From NCBI GenBank assembly GCA_964475125.1, contig CAYYWP010000125.1, positions 1 through 13,743 on the forward strand: a stretch of 13,743 nucleotides of DNA, given 5' to 3'. The stretch's first letter is position 1, and each line of letters starts with the position of its first letter. Of the stretch, positions 1 to 6,804 are shown one piece after another. The translations under genes and the position numbers were made by a program. This DNA comes from CAYYWP01 sp964475125. Its GTDB lineage: Bacteria > Desulfobacterota > Binatia > HRBIN30 > CADEER01. The notes beneath the pieces were generated by a model. The model searched no databases and was not told where the DNA came from. It saw only the letters and a list, made by a program, of their open reading frames with translations.

Positions 1-37
1 CGATATGCAGCGAATTTCGGACTCAGGACACTAGCAG

Positions 38-73
38 CCTAACAACGTAACAACCTAGCAACCTAACAACCTC
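38..73. repeat. Octamer tandem array R1 upstream of the crotonase gene
   Basis: Four consecutive 8-base words (CCTAACAA, CGTAACAA, CCTAGCAA, CCTAACAA) start at 38, followed by a partial unit CCTC. The word is locus-specific and does not recur elsewhere in the window. No complementary arm is visible downstream. One could lie before base 1, so it is unknown whether this is half of an inverted repeat like the others. The rest of 1-105 holds nothing else I can support. Confidence 0.75.
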
Positions 74-105
74 TCTCGGGCAAGCTCTGATGAACGGAAA
101 AGAAT

Positions 106-113
106 AGGAGGTG
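106..113 (+). promoter_or_regulatory. Strong Shine-Dalgarno site for the crotonase gene
   Basis: AGGAGGTG lies four bases before the ATG at 118. It is a near-perfect anti-16S match and fixes that start codon. Confidence 0.8.
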
Positions 114-117
114 TCGC

Positions 118-882
118 ATGCAGGCCGTGCGCTACGAGGCAGACGGGCGAGTGGTCGTCATCACCATCGACCGGCCGGCGGTGCGCAACGCGGTCGACGG
201 ACCCACCGCGGCGGCGCTGGCCGAGGCGTTTCGAACCTTCGAGGCGTCCGGCGACCTCGACGTCGCCGTGTTGACCGGGGCGGGCGGAACCTTTTGTGCC
301 GGGGCCGACCTCAAGGCCATCGCCGACGGACGGGGCAATCGGGTGAGCCTGGAGGGAGACGGGCCGATGGGACCGTCGCGGCTGTTGCTGAGCAAGCCGG
401 TGATCGCCGCGGTCGAAGGCTACGCGGTCGCCGGCGGCCTCGAGTTGGCCGTCTGGTGCGATCTGCGCGTCGCCTCGCGCGACGCCGTGTTCGGCGTCTT
501 CTGCCGCCGCTGGGGCGTGCCGCTGATCGACGGCGGCACCATCCGCCTGTCGCGTCTGATCGGCCACAGCCACGCGCTCGATCTCATCCTCACCGGGCGC
601 GGGGTGTGCGGCGACGAGGCGCGCCTCATGGGCCTGGCCAACCGCCTGGTCGAACCCGGGACGGCACGGCGCGAAGCCGTGCTGCTGGCCGAGCAGCTCG
701 CGGCGTTGCCGCAGCGCTGCCTGCGCGCCGACCGCCTCTCGTCGTACCGGCAATGGGATCTCCCGTTTGAGGAGGCGCTACGCGAGGAGACGCGCCTGGG
801 GATCCCGGTGCTCGATGACGCGCGTGCCGGCGCGGCGCGCTTCGCCGCCGGGGCCGGGCGGCATGGATCGCCCGCGGGGTAA
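118..882 (+). CDS. Enoyl-CoA hydratase/isomerase (crotonase) family protein
   Basis: A 254-residue protein of full crotonase length. The acyl-CoA oxyanion-hole segments are visible: FCAGADLKAI around residues 59-68 and GYAVAGGLEL at 101-110. Glu109 matches the first catalytic glutamate of rat enoyl-CoA hydratase (Glu144). The position of the second (Glu164), in the segment FGVFCRRWGVP at 125-135, is Cys129. Classical hydratase chemistry on 2-enoyl-CoA is therefore not assured. This FCRRWGVP-type subgroup is common in actinobacteria and related soil bacteria, and its true substrate is unknown to me. It acts in the cytoplasm on CoA thioesters, presumably in fatty-acid or similar degradation. 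The start is set by a strong Shine-Dalgarno site. The neighbours (fdhD, pentose phosphate genes) do not define its pathway. The family is certain, the substrate is not. Confidence 0.93.
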   Translation: MQAVRYEADGRVVVITIDRPAVRNAVDGPTAAALAEAFRTFEASGDLDVAVLTGAGGTFCAGADLKAIADGRGNRVSLEGDGPMGPSRLLLSKPVIAAVEGYAVAGGLELAVWCDLRVASRDAVFGVFCRRWGVPLIDGGTIRLSRLIGHSHALDLILTGRGVCGDEARLMGLANRLVEPGTARREAVLLAEQLAALPQRCLRADRLSSYRQWDLPFEEALREETRLGIPVLDDARAGAARFAAGAGRHGSPAG

Positions 883-892
883 TGGCAAAGCC

Positions 893-970
893 GCGTATGG
901 CATATGGCTTGTGGCATATGGCCAGAGCTCAGACCATTAGCCATACGCCATACGCCATATGCCATATGCC
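893..970. repeat. Heptamer inverted-repeat array R2 (GCATATG / GCCATAY)
   Basis: The left arm, 893-922, is four 7-base units (GCGTATG, GCATATG, GCTTGTG, GCATATG) plus GC. The right arm, 940-970, is GCCATAC twice, GCCATAT twice and GCC. The arms are imperfect reverse complements around a 17-base loop, giving a potential stem of about 30 bp. It begins 11 bases after the crotonase stop. The + strand is open through the array, so gene callers can wrongly extend FdhD into it (ATG at 904). Confidence 0.9.
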
Positions 971-1017
971 GCAGTGCCGGCTTGTCGCGGCCGAACGCCT
1001 GTGGGACAAGATTCGGC

Positions 1018-1857
1018 GTGGACGAGATCGATTCGGCTGCGAGCGGCGATGCCGTGCGACGCGTCAACCTGACCCGCTACGGCGACGAGCCTGCCGGCGC
1101 CGCCGAGGACGACGTGGCGTGCGAGGAGCCGCTCGAGATCCAGGTGCGCGGCATGTCGCTGGCGGTGGTGATGCGCACCCCCGGTCACGACGCCGAGCTG
1201 GTGCGCGGCTTCCTGCTCAGCGAGCGCGTGGACAGCGACCCAGCGGCGATCACGGCCGTGCGTCACTGCCGGATCGTCGCCGATCCGGCGGCGGAGGACA
1301 ACGTCATCGCCGCTTCCCTGCGCGACGACGTCGTGCTCGATCTCGAAGCCCTGCGCCGCAACCTGTTCGCCAACGCCAGCTGCGGCGTGTGCGGCAAGGC
1401 CACCATCGAACACGCGCTGGCGGTGGCCCCGCCGTTGAACGACGCCGTCCGGTTGACGCCGGAATTCCTCCAGGCGCGGGCAGCACAACTGACGGACGGT
1501 CAGCCCGTCTTCGCCCGCACCGGCGGGCTGCACGCGGCGGCGCTGTTCGCGCCCGACGGCGCCCTGCGGGTGACGCGCGAGGACGTCGGACGCCACAATG
1601 CCGTCGACAAAGTGATCGGCTGGGCGCTGGAGCGCGAGCTGTGGCCACTCGCCGGACACGTCCTCATGGTCTCGGGCCGCATCTCCTTCGAGATCGCGCA
1701 GAAGGCCTTGGCGGCCCGCATCCCCGTGGTGGCGGCCGTGTCGGCGCCGTCCTCGCTCGCCGTCGACCTCGCCGAGCGCGCCGGATTGACGCTGGTCGGC
1801 TTCCTGCGCGGCCGGCGCTTCAACGTCTACGGCTGCCGTGAGCGGATAGGGGCGTGA
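1018..1857 (+). CDS. fdhD: FdhD, sulfurtransferase for formate dehydrogenase molybdenum cofactor
   Basis: FdhD carries sulfur from a cysteine desulfurase to the molybdenum (or tungsten) cofactor so that formate dehydrogenase becomes active; it is cytoplasmic. I start it at GTG 1018 (279 residues). The in-frame ATG at 904 would add 38 residues translated from repeat R2. Family marks are clear: EEPLEIQV and RTPGHDAELVRGFLLSE near the N-terminus, the sulfur-carrying CGVCGK motif (Cys122 and Cys125), GGLHAAALF, REDVGRHNAVDKVIG, VSGRISFEIAQKA and a C-terminal GFLRGRRFNVYG. No strong Shine-Dalgarno site is seen before 1018. The stop codon at 1855-1857 lies inside repeat R3. No formate dehydrogenase gene is in the window, so its client enzyme must be encoded elsewhere. 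Confidence 0.93.
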   Translation: MDEIDSAASGDAVRRVNLTRYGDEPAGAAEDDVACEEPLEIQVRGMSLAVVMRTPGHDAELVRGFLLSERVDSDPAAITAVRHCRIVADPAAEDNVIAASLRDDVVLDLEALRRNLFANASCGVCGKATIEHALAVAPPLNDAVRLTPEFLQARAAQLTDGQPVFARTGGLHAAALFAPDGALRVTREDVGRHNAVDKVIGWALERELWPLAGHVLMVSGRISFEIAQKALAARIPVVAAVSAPSSLAVDLAERAGLTLVGFLRGRRFNVYGCRERIGA

Positions 1858-1909
1858 CGAGTGACCGATCACCAGTGATCGGTGATGGTCACCGGTCACC
1901 GGTCACGCC
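1851..1909. repeat. Heptamer inverted-repeat array R3 (GTGACC/GGTCAC word)
   Basis: Eight consecutive 7-base units run from 1853 to 1908. The first units are in GTGAC orientation and the last three in GTCAC orientation. The ends GGCGTGAC and GTCACGCC are exact reverse complements, so the element folds on itself. The fdhD TGA (1855-1857) is inside the first unit. R4 and R10 use the same word family. Confidence 0.88.
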
Positions 1910-1919
1910 CCTGTACACA

Positions 1920-1946
1920 CAACCGTGATCGCCCCGATCGCGGTTG
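1920..1946. promoter_or_regulatory. Palindrome overlapping the candidate gnd promoter
   Basis: Arms CAACCGTGATC (1920-1930) and GATCGCGGTTG (1936-1946) are reverse complements over 11 bp with one mismatch, around a GCCCC loop. There is no T tract, so an intrinsic terminator is unlikely. The right arm overlaps the TTGACA at 1944. It could be an operator for a dimeric repressor of the sugar-phosphate block or an mRNA hairpin. The structure is seen; the function is inferred. Confidence 0.5.
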
Positions 1947-1971
1947 ACAGGGACACCGGGCGCGGTACTAG
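1944..1971 (+). promoter_or_regulatory. Candidate sigma70-type promoter before gnd
   Basis: A perfect TTGACA (1944-1949) is followed after 16 bases by TACTAG (1966-1971), a weak -10 match. It lies 51 bases before the gnd start and downstream of the R3 hairpin, a sensible place for a new transcription unit. A chance match is possible. Confidence 0.4.
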
Positions 1972-2010
1972 GCAGCTGGCACCGCGCGCCGCGCCCGGAT
2001 GGGCGCCGCA

Positions 2011-2019
2011 GAGGAGGAG
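2011..2019 (+). promoter_or_regulatory. Shine-Dalgarno site for gnd
   Basis: GAGGAGGAG lies just before the ATG at 2022. It decides against the earlier in-frame ATG at 1944, which would add 26 residues unlike the family. Confidence 0.75.
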
Positions 2020-2021
2020 CA

Positions 2022-3035
2022 ATGCAGCTCGGCATGATCGGACTGGGACGGATGGGGGCCAACATGGTGGTGCGCTTGCTGCGCGCCGGCCATCAATGCG
2101 TCGTCTACGACCTCTCGGCGGACGCGGTGCGCGGCTTGGCAGCGCAGGGCGCGGTGGGCGGCGCCTCGCTCGACGATTTCGTCGCCAAGCTCACGCCACC
2201 GCGCGCCGCCTGGATCATGGTGCCGGCAGCAGTGGTCGATCGGACCCTGCAGGACCTCAGCACCCGCTTGCAACCCGGCGACATCATCATCGACGGCGGC
2301 AACTCGTACTACATCGACGACATCCGGCGCGCCGCCGAGCTCAAGGCCAAGGGCATCCACTACGTCGACTGCGGAACCAGCGGTGGGGTGTGGGGCCTCG
2401 AACGCGGCTATTGCCAGATGATCGGTGGCGAGCCAGCCATCGTGCGCCACCTCGATCCGATCTTCGCCGCGCTGGCGCCGCCGATGGACGCCGCGCCGCG
2501 CACTCCCGGGCGGGAGAAGCTGCCGGCCGGCACCGCCGAGCACGGGTATCTGCACTGCGGTCCGAACGGCGCCGGCCACTTCGTCAAGATGGTGCACAAC
2601 GGCATCGAGTACGGACTGATGGCGGCGTACGCGGAGGGGCTCAACATCCTGCGCAACGCCAACGTCGGCAAGCGCCAGCAAACGGTCGACGCCGAGACCA
2701 CACCGCTGCGCGAGCCGGCGCACTACCAGTACGACTTCAACCTCGCCGACGTCGCCGAGGTGTGGCGCCGCGGCAGCGTCATCGCCTCCTGGCTGCTCGA
2801 CCTCACCGCCCAGGCCTTCGCCGGCGACCCGCAGCTGGCGCAGTTCGCCGGCCGCGTCTCCGACTCCGGCGAGGGGCGCTGGACCATCCAGGCCGCGATC
2901 GAGGAGGGCGTGCCCGCGCACGTGCTGAGCGCCGCGCTCTTCGACCGTTTCGAGTCGCGCGCCGAAGCGGACTTCGCCAACAAGGTGCTGTCGGCGATGC
3001 GTTTCGGGTTCGGGGGGCACCTCGAGAAGAAGTGA
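2022..3035 (+). CDS. gnd: 6-phosphogluconate dehydrogenase, decarboxylating (short type)
   Basis: It oxidises and decarboxylates 6-phosphogluconate to ribulose-5-phosphate, giving NAD(P)H. At 337 residues it is the short form (YqeC/GndA-like, often NAD-preferring), not the approximately 470-residue form. A Rossmann motif GLGRMG lies at residues 7-12 right at the N-terminus. DGGNSYYIDD is at 91-100, CGTSGGVWGLERGY at 117-130 (the substrate-binding serine-glycine-glycine region), and HFVKMVHNGIEYG at 186-198 contains the expected catalytic Lys189 and Glu196. The start is set by the GAGGAGGAG site. Downstream come pgl, rpiA and a glucokinase-like gene, so it opens a pentose phosphate block. A candidate promoter and palindrome lie just upstream. 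Cofactor preference cannot be settled by eye. Confidence 0.94.
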   Translation: MQLGMIGLGRMGANMVVRLLRAGHQCVVYDLSADAVRGLAAQGAVGGASLDDFVAKLTPPRAAWIMVPAAVVDRTLQDLSTRLQPGDIIIDGGNSYYIDDIRRAAELKAKGIHYVDCGTSGGVWGLERGYCQMIGGEPAIVRHLDPIFAALAPPMDAAPRTPGREKLPAGTAEHGYLHCGPNGAGHFVKMVHNGIEYGLMAAYAEGLNILRNANVGKRQQTVDAETTPLREPAHYQYDFNLADVAEVWRRGSVIASWLLDLTAQAFAGDPQLAQFAGRVSDSGEGRWTIQAAIEEGVPAHVLSAALFDRFESRAEADFANKVLSAMRFGFGGHLEKK

Positions 3036-3047
3036 GCGCATACGAGG

Positions 3048-3183
3048 GGCGTGACCAGTGACGGGTGACCAGTGACCGGTGACCAGTAGGAACACTGCTA
3101 TGCCGCACTCCGGCGATGTGTGGTCGCCAGCCGATATCGTCGTTGCGACGACTGGTTACCGGTCACTGGTCACTGGTCACGCC
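3048..3183. repeat. Heptamer inverted-repeat array R4 with a 60-base loop
   Basis: The left arm (3048-3090) carries five GTGACC-type heptamers. The right arm (3151-3183), read as reverse complement, has the same order with one unit fewer. The outer ends GGCGTGAC and GTCACGCC match those of R3. The loop (about 3091-3150) contains a separate small hairpin, CGTCG-TTG-CGACG at 3138-3150. The array lies 13 bases after the gnd stop and ends about 37 bases before the pgl start. Confidence 0.9.
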
Positions 3184-3220
3184 TTTTCCGCTCACGCGTC
3201 TGCCCGACCGTCGTGAAGCG

Positions 3221-3913
3221 ATGCAGGTCGAGGTCGTAGCCGATGCCGATGCGGTGGCGCGACGCGCCGCGCAGGTGATCGCCGCGGCGGCGCGCGATGC
3301 GGCCACCGCCCGCGGACGCTTCGCGCTGGCCGTCAGCGGCGGGCACACGCCTTGGGTCATGTTGCGCCGGCTGGCGGGGGAACAGGTGCCGTGGTCTGAG
3401 GTGCAGGTGTTCCAAGTGGATGAGCGCGTGGCGCCTGCGGGTGACGCGGATCGCAACCTCACGCACCTGCGCGAGAGCCTCGCCGCGGCACCACTGCCAG
3501 CCGCACAACTGCACCCGATGCCGGTCGAGGAGGCCGACCTGGCTGGCGCTGCCGCGCACTACGCGGCGGCGTTGCGAGCCCACTGTGGCGTGCCGCCGGT
3601 GCTCGATCTGGTCCACCTCGGGCTGGGGCCGGATGGACACACCGCCTCGCTGGTGCCGGGCGATGCGGTGCTCGGGGTGCGCGACGCCGACGTGGCGATC
3701 ACCGGCGGAACCTACCAGAGCCGGCGCCGCATGACGCTCACCTATCCGGCAATCGATCGGGCGCGGCAGATCCTCTGGGTGGTCACCGGCGCCGAGAAGG
3801 TCGAGGCGCTGCGCCGCCTGCGTGCCGCCGATGCGTCGATCCCGGCCGGCCGCGTGCGGCAGGAGCGCGCGCTGGTCATCGCCGATCGGGCGGCGGCAGG
3901 AGAACTGACGTGA
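3221..3913 (+). CDS. pgl: 6-phosphogluconolactonase
   Basis: It hydrolyses 6-phosphogluconolactone to 6-phosphogluconate, the substrate of the gnd product encoded just before it. It is 230 residues long, typical for the NagB/RpiA/DevB-fold lactonase. Motifs: AVSGGHTP around residues 37-44 (phosphate loop), FQVDERV at 64-70, DADRNLTHLRE at 75-84, and the diagnostic GLGPDGHTASLVPG at 134-147. I chose ATG 3221. The in-frame ATG at 3116 would add 35 residues read through repeat R4, including a translated-repeat string. The Shine-Dalgarno site (GTGAAG) is weak. The gene lies between arrays R4 and R5. Confidence 0.93.
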   Translation: MQVEVVADADAVARRAAQVIAAAARDAATARGRFALAVSGGHTPWVMLRRLAGEQVPWSEVQVFQVDERVAPAGDADRNLTHLRESLAAAPLPAAQLHPMPVEEADLAGAAAHYAAALRAHCGVPPVLDLVHLGLGPDGHTASLVPGDAVLGVRDADVAITGGTYQSRRRMTLTYPAIDRARQILWVVTGAEKVEALRRLRAADASIPAGRVRQERALVIADRAAAGELT

Positions 3914-3927
3914 GGGGGCAAGAGAAA

Positions 3928-4023
3928 GCAAAAGGCAAAAGGCAAAAGGCAAAAGGCAAAAGTAAGGAGGGGGGCGGGGCACTTTTGCCTTTTGCCTTTT
4001 GCCCTTTGCCTTTTGCTTTTTGC
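3928..4023. repeat. Heptamer inverted-repeat array R5 (GCAAAAG / CTTTTGC)
   Basis: Five perfect GCAAAAG units (3928-3962) are followed by a 19-base G-rich loop, then six CTTTTGC-type units (3982-4023), two of them degenerate. The perfect units alone form a long stem. This AT-rich word is quite unlike the surrounding coding DNA. The left side is preceded by a decayed unit (AGAGAAA), and the right arm is followed by CCCC matching GGGG on the left. It fills the pgl-rpiA gap. The final T-rich arm is not a standard T tract, so I do not call it a terminator. Confidence 0.92.
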
Positions 4024-4058
4024 TTCCCCTTCTCAGCGCTCTACATGTCCAGCAGGCG

Positions 4059-4742
4059 ATGACAAAGGGGGAGAGTGCCAAGGAGCGCGCTGGTCGCCAC
4101 GCGGCGGCATACGTGCGCGACGGCATGCGCGTCGGGCTCGGCACCGGCTCGACGGTGTACTTCACCATCGCGGCGCTGGGCGAGCGGCGTCCGGACATTA
4201 CGTGCGTGGCGACCTCGGAGCGCACGCGCGCCTTGGCCGCCGATCTCGGCCTGCGCGTCGTGACGCCGGATGAGGTGCTGATGCTCGATCTCACCATCGA
4301 CGGCGCCGACGAAGTCGACGCGCACTTCAACCTCATCAAGGGCGGCGGCGGCGCGCACGTGCGCGAGAAGATCGTCGCCGCCATGGCGCGCCGCTTCATC
4401 GTCGTCGTCGACGAGGCCAAGCTGGTCGAGACGCTCGGTGCCTTCCCGCTGCCGCTCGAGGTGCTGCCGTTCGCGCCGGCGGTCGCGGCGGCCACGGTGC
4501 GGGCCTGCGGGGCGCACGCCGTGACCACGCGCCCGCAGCGCAGCGACAACGGCAACCTGTTGATGGACGCGGCCTTCGAGCGCATCGCCGATCCGGCGCG
4601 GTTGGCGGGACGGCTGGCGGCGGTGCCCGGGATCGTCGAGCACGGTCTCTTCTTGTCGTCGATGGTCGAACGCGTCGTGGTCGGGAGCGCCACCGGGGTG
4701 CGCGAGCTGGTCCGCCCCGCGACGGCGTCGGGGGATGCATGA
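4059..4742 (+). CDS. rpiA: Ribose-5-phosphate isomerase A
   Basis: It interconverts ribulose-5-phosphate and ribose-5-phosphate, directly after the Gnd step. From ATG 4059 it is 227 residues, the usual RpiA length. GLGTGST is at 26-32, TSERTRALA at 52-60, DLTIDGADEVD at 77-87, KGGGGAHVREKIVA at 94-107 and VVVDEAK at 115-121. The residues equivalent to E. coli Asp81, Asp84, Lys94 and catalytic Glu103 fall at the same numbers here. SDNGNLLMD occurs near residue 165. An in-frame ATG at 3999 would add 20 residues encoded by repeat R5 and is rejected. The stop overlaps the start of the next gene (ATGA at 4739-4742), so the two are translationally coupled. Confidence 0.95.
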   Translation: MTKGESAKERAGRHAAAYVRDGMRVGLGTGSTVYFTIAALGERRPDITCVATSERTRALAADLGLRVVTPDEVLMLDLTIDGADEVDAHFNLIKGGGGAHVREKIVAAMARRFIVVVDEAKLVETLGAFPLPLEVLPFAPAVAAATVRACGAHAVTTRPQRSDNGNLLMDAAFERIADPARLAGRLAAVPGIVEHGLFLSSMVERVVVGSATGVRELVRPATASGDA

Positions 4743-5413
4743 AGGTGCTGGCGATCGACATCGGTGGAACGCACGTGAAGGTGCTCGCCAGCGGCGCCAC
4801 GGAGAAGCGCGAGTTCGCCTCCGGGCCGACGCTGACGCCGCGCCGCATGGTCACCGCGGTCAAGCGCCTGGCGCGCGGTTGGCCGTACGACGTCGTGGCG
4901 ATGGGCTACCCCGGACCGGTGCTGCACAACCGCCCGCTGCTCGAGCCGCACAACCTCGGACCCGGCTGGGTGGGCTTCGACTATCGGCGCGCCTTCGGCA
5001 AGCCGGTGCGCATTCTCAACGATGCGGCCATGCAGGCCCTCGGCAGCTATCGCGGCGGCCGCATGCTCTTCCTCGGGCTCGGCACCGGTCTGGGCAGCGC
5101 GATGATCGTCGACGGGGTGGTCGAGCCGCTCGAGCTCGCGCACCTGCCGTACAAGAAGGGCCGCACCTTCGAGGACTACGTCGGCCGCCGCGGCCTCGAT
5201 CGGCTCGGCAAGTCGAAGTGGCGCCGCCACGTGACCGATGTGGTGCGGCGCCTACGCGCGGCGATGGAAGCCGACTACGTCGTCATCGGCGGCGGCAACG
5301 CCAAGCTGCTCAAGACGCTGCCGGGCGGCGCCGTCCTGGGTGACAACGCCAACGCTTTCCGCGGCGGCTTCCGGGTCTGGCAACGGACCGCGAAACGGCG
5401 GGCTCTGCGGTGA
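4739..5413 (+). CDS. ppgK: ROK-family kinase, polyphosphate-glucokinase-like
   Basis: A 224-residue sugar kinase of the ROK/ASKHA fold. The N-terminal phosphate motif is DIGGTHVK (7-14). GYPGP is at 56-60, NLGPGW at 72-77, and RILNDAAMQALGSY at 91-104 with the likely catalytic base Asp95. The second phosphate motif, LGLGTGLGS, is at 112-120. The ELAHLPY segment (132-138) followed by a charged stretch resembles PpgK enzymes, which phosphorylate glucose with polyphosphate or ATP. The CXCGXXGC zinc motif of many ROK kinases is absent, as in PpgK. It overlaps rpiA by four bases, so it is co-translated with a pentose phosphate gene, and making glucose-6-phosphate would feed that route. The donor and the exact sugar are inferred, and the symbol is tentative. 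Confidence 0.78.
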   Translation: MKVLAIDIGGTHVKVLASGATEKREFASGPTLTPRRMVTAVKRLARGWPYDVVAMGYPGPVLHNRPLLEPHNLGPGWVGFDYRRAFGKPVRILNDAAMQALGSYRGGRMLFLGLGTGLGSAMIVDGVVEPLELAHLPYKKGRTFEDYVGRRGLDRLGKSKWRRHVTDVVRRLRAAMEADYVVIGGGNAKLLKTLPGGAVLGDNANAFRGGFRVWQRTAKRRALR

Positions 5414-5436
5414 GCTGAGCCGTTTTCAGCCGCAAG

Positions 5437-5582
5437 ACCACAGATCAACACCGAGCCCAGCCAGCCGCCTCCCACCGATGAACACCGAGCAAGCCGCTGA
5501 TGCCGCACGTGGGCGACGTTCCGGCAGCGGAATCTGTGTTCATCGGTGGAGTGGCGGGTGGCGCTCGGTGTTGATCCGTGGT
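5437..5582. repeat. Long inverted repeat R6 between the glucokinase-like gene and coxB
   Basis: The left arm (5437-5499) and right arm (5525-5582) are reverse complements over most of about 60 bases. Conserved blocks include ACCAC at the outer edge, GATCAACACCGAG and CACCGATGAACAC, all mirrored in the right arm. The left arm has lost similarity and gained a few bases in the middle. Within an arm, the AACACCGAG core is repeated (GATCAACACCGAG, GATGAACACCGAG), so this is a longer-period relative of the heptamer arrays. It takes up most of 5414-5665, the largest gap in the window. I see no gene there. Confidence 0.9.
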
Positions 5583-5665
5583 CCTCGGTCGAGCGGCGCG
5601 TTTGCAGGTTGACGGCGGCGGCGCGACTATGGTTAGCGAGGCGCGTGTCGGGGGGTGGAGGACGA

Positions 5666-6688
5666 TTGCGCCGTGTCGTGCGGGGCGCGGCGCTGTGGAC
5701 GGCGCCGCTGGCAGCGGTGATCGGGGCGGTGGGTCGTGTCTGCGCTCAGCCGGCGGCGGTGAGCAGCATCTTCGACCCGCGATCGACGCCGGCGGACGAG
5801 ATTTTCACCCTGGCGCGCTTGGTGTTGGGCATCTGCGCGGCGATCTTCGTCGTCGTCGTCGCGCTGCTGGCCTACTGCATCGTACGCTTTCGCCGCCGGC
5901 CGGGTGATGACGACCGCGAGCCGCCGCAGATCTACGGCAGCAACCAGATCGAGCTGGCCTGGACCGTCATCCCGCTGTTGATCGTCTTCGTCCTCTTCCT
6001 GGTCACGACGCGGACCCTGATCGCGGTCGAGCGCGCCGCGCAACCGGCCGACGCGCTGCAGGTGCGGGTGATCGGGCACCAGTGGTGGTGGGAGTTCCGC
6101 TATCCCGGCGGGGACGTGGTGACGGCCAACGAGCTGCACGTGCCGGTCGGGCGGCCGACCGTGCTGACCCTCGAGTCGGCCGATGTCGTGCACAGCTTCT
6201 GGGTGCCGCAGTTGAACGGCAAGACCGACGTCATTCCCAACCGCGTCAACCGCATGTGGATCGCGCCGCGCGAGGCGGGCCGCTACCTCGGCCAATGCGC
6301 CGAATACTGCGGTACCCAGCACGCGCGCATGCTGCTGAGCGTCATCGCCCACCCGACGGCCGAGTTCGACGCCTGGCTGGCGGCGCAGCGCCAACCCGCC
6401 GCCGTCGATCCCGCCGCGCAGGCCGGCCGCGACCTCTTTCAGTCGGTGGCGTGCATCAACTGCCACCGCATCGGCGGCACGGTGGCGGACGGCGTCTTCG
6501 GCCCCGACCTGACGCATCTGATGAGCCGCGCCACCATTGCCGCGGGGGCGGCCCCGAATACGCCGGCGGCACTGCGCGACTGGATCACCGACCCCGATCG
6601 GATCAAGCCCGGCGCGCTGATGCCGGCGATGCAACTCGCCGACCGCGAGGTCGAGCTGCTCGTCGCCTACCTGACGACATTGAAATGA
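5666..6688 (+). CDS. coxB: Cytochrome c oxidase subunit II with fused cytochrome c (caa3 type)
   Basis: The subunit accepts electrons at CuA and passes them to subunit I. I start it at TTG 5666 because GGAGG lies at 5657-5661 and the resulting N-terminus (MRRVVRGAALW, then a hydrophobic run ending near CAQPAA) is a good signal peptide; the product is 340 residues. Two transmembrane helices follow (roughly residues 47-71 and 92-112). The periplasmic domain has GHQWWWEFRYP and the complete CuA motif: Cys211, Glu213, Cys215, His219, Met222. A C-terminal class I cytochrome c has CINCH at 263-267 and a Met ligand at 319 or 322 (MPAM). The fused cytochrome replaces a separate soluble donor. The start codon is the only uncertain point; GTG 5645 or 5678 are alternatives. 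Confidence 0.94.
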   Translation: MRRVVRGAALWTAPLAAVIGAVGRVCAQPAAVSSIFDPRSTPADEIFTLARLVLGICAAIFVVVVALLAYCIVRFRRRPGDDDREPPQIYGSNQIELAWTVIPLLIVFVLFLVTTRTLIAVERAAQPADALQVRVIGHQWWWEFRYPGGDVVTANELHVPVGRPTVLTLESADVVHSFWVPQLNGKTDVIPNRVNRMWIAPREAGRYLGQCAEYCGTQHARMLLSVIAHPTAEFDAWLAAQRQPAAVDPAAQAGRDLFQSVACINCHRIGGTVADGVFGPDLTHLMSRATIAAGAAPNTPAALRDWITDPDRIKPGALMPAMQLADREVELLVAYLTTLK

Positions 6689-6699
6689 AGAAGAGGATT

Positions 6700-6785
6700 T
6701 TCAACCCGGAGACGCGGAGACACGGAGGGCGCAGAGGACCGAATTCGAGCGGCTCATCTCCGCGTCTCTGCGCCTCCGTGTTGAA
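6700..6785. repeat. Octamer-type inverted repeat R7 between coxB and coxA
   Basis: The left arm (6700-6737) starts TTCAACCCGGAGACGCGGAG. The right arm (about 6756-6785) ends CTCCGTGTTGAA, its reverse complement. Units of about eight bases (GACGCGGA, GACACGGA) are visible on the left, mirrored as CCGCGTCTCTGCG on the right. The outer flanks also look partly complementary (AAGAGGATT and GGTCTTC). It begins 12 bases after the coxB stop and ends 19 bases before the coxA start. Confidence 0.87.
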
Positions 6786-6804
6786 GGTCTTCCCCTGAGG
6801 CATC

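Noticed and set aside
3928..4023. Rho-independent terminator
   Set aside because: The stem is followed by TTCCCC and not by a run of T. The T-rich arm is simply the reverse complement of the GCAAAAG arm. Termination by the hairpin is possible but not shown.
3170..5230. A 686-residue open frame on the minus strand
   Set aside because: It runs opposite to pgl, rpiA and the kinase, has no family features, and includes translated repeat R5. High GC content makes long shadow frames common.
5437..5582. MITE or insertion-sequence remnant
   Set aside because: It has inverted arms, but no target-site duplication or transposase fragment is visible, and its internal repetition resembles the other arrays.
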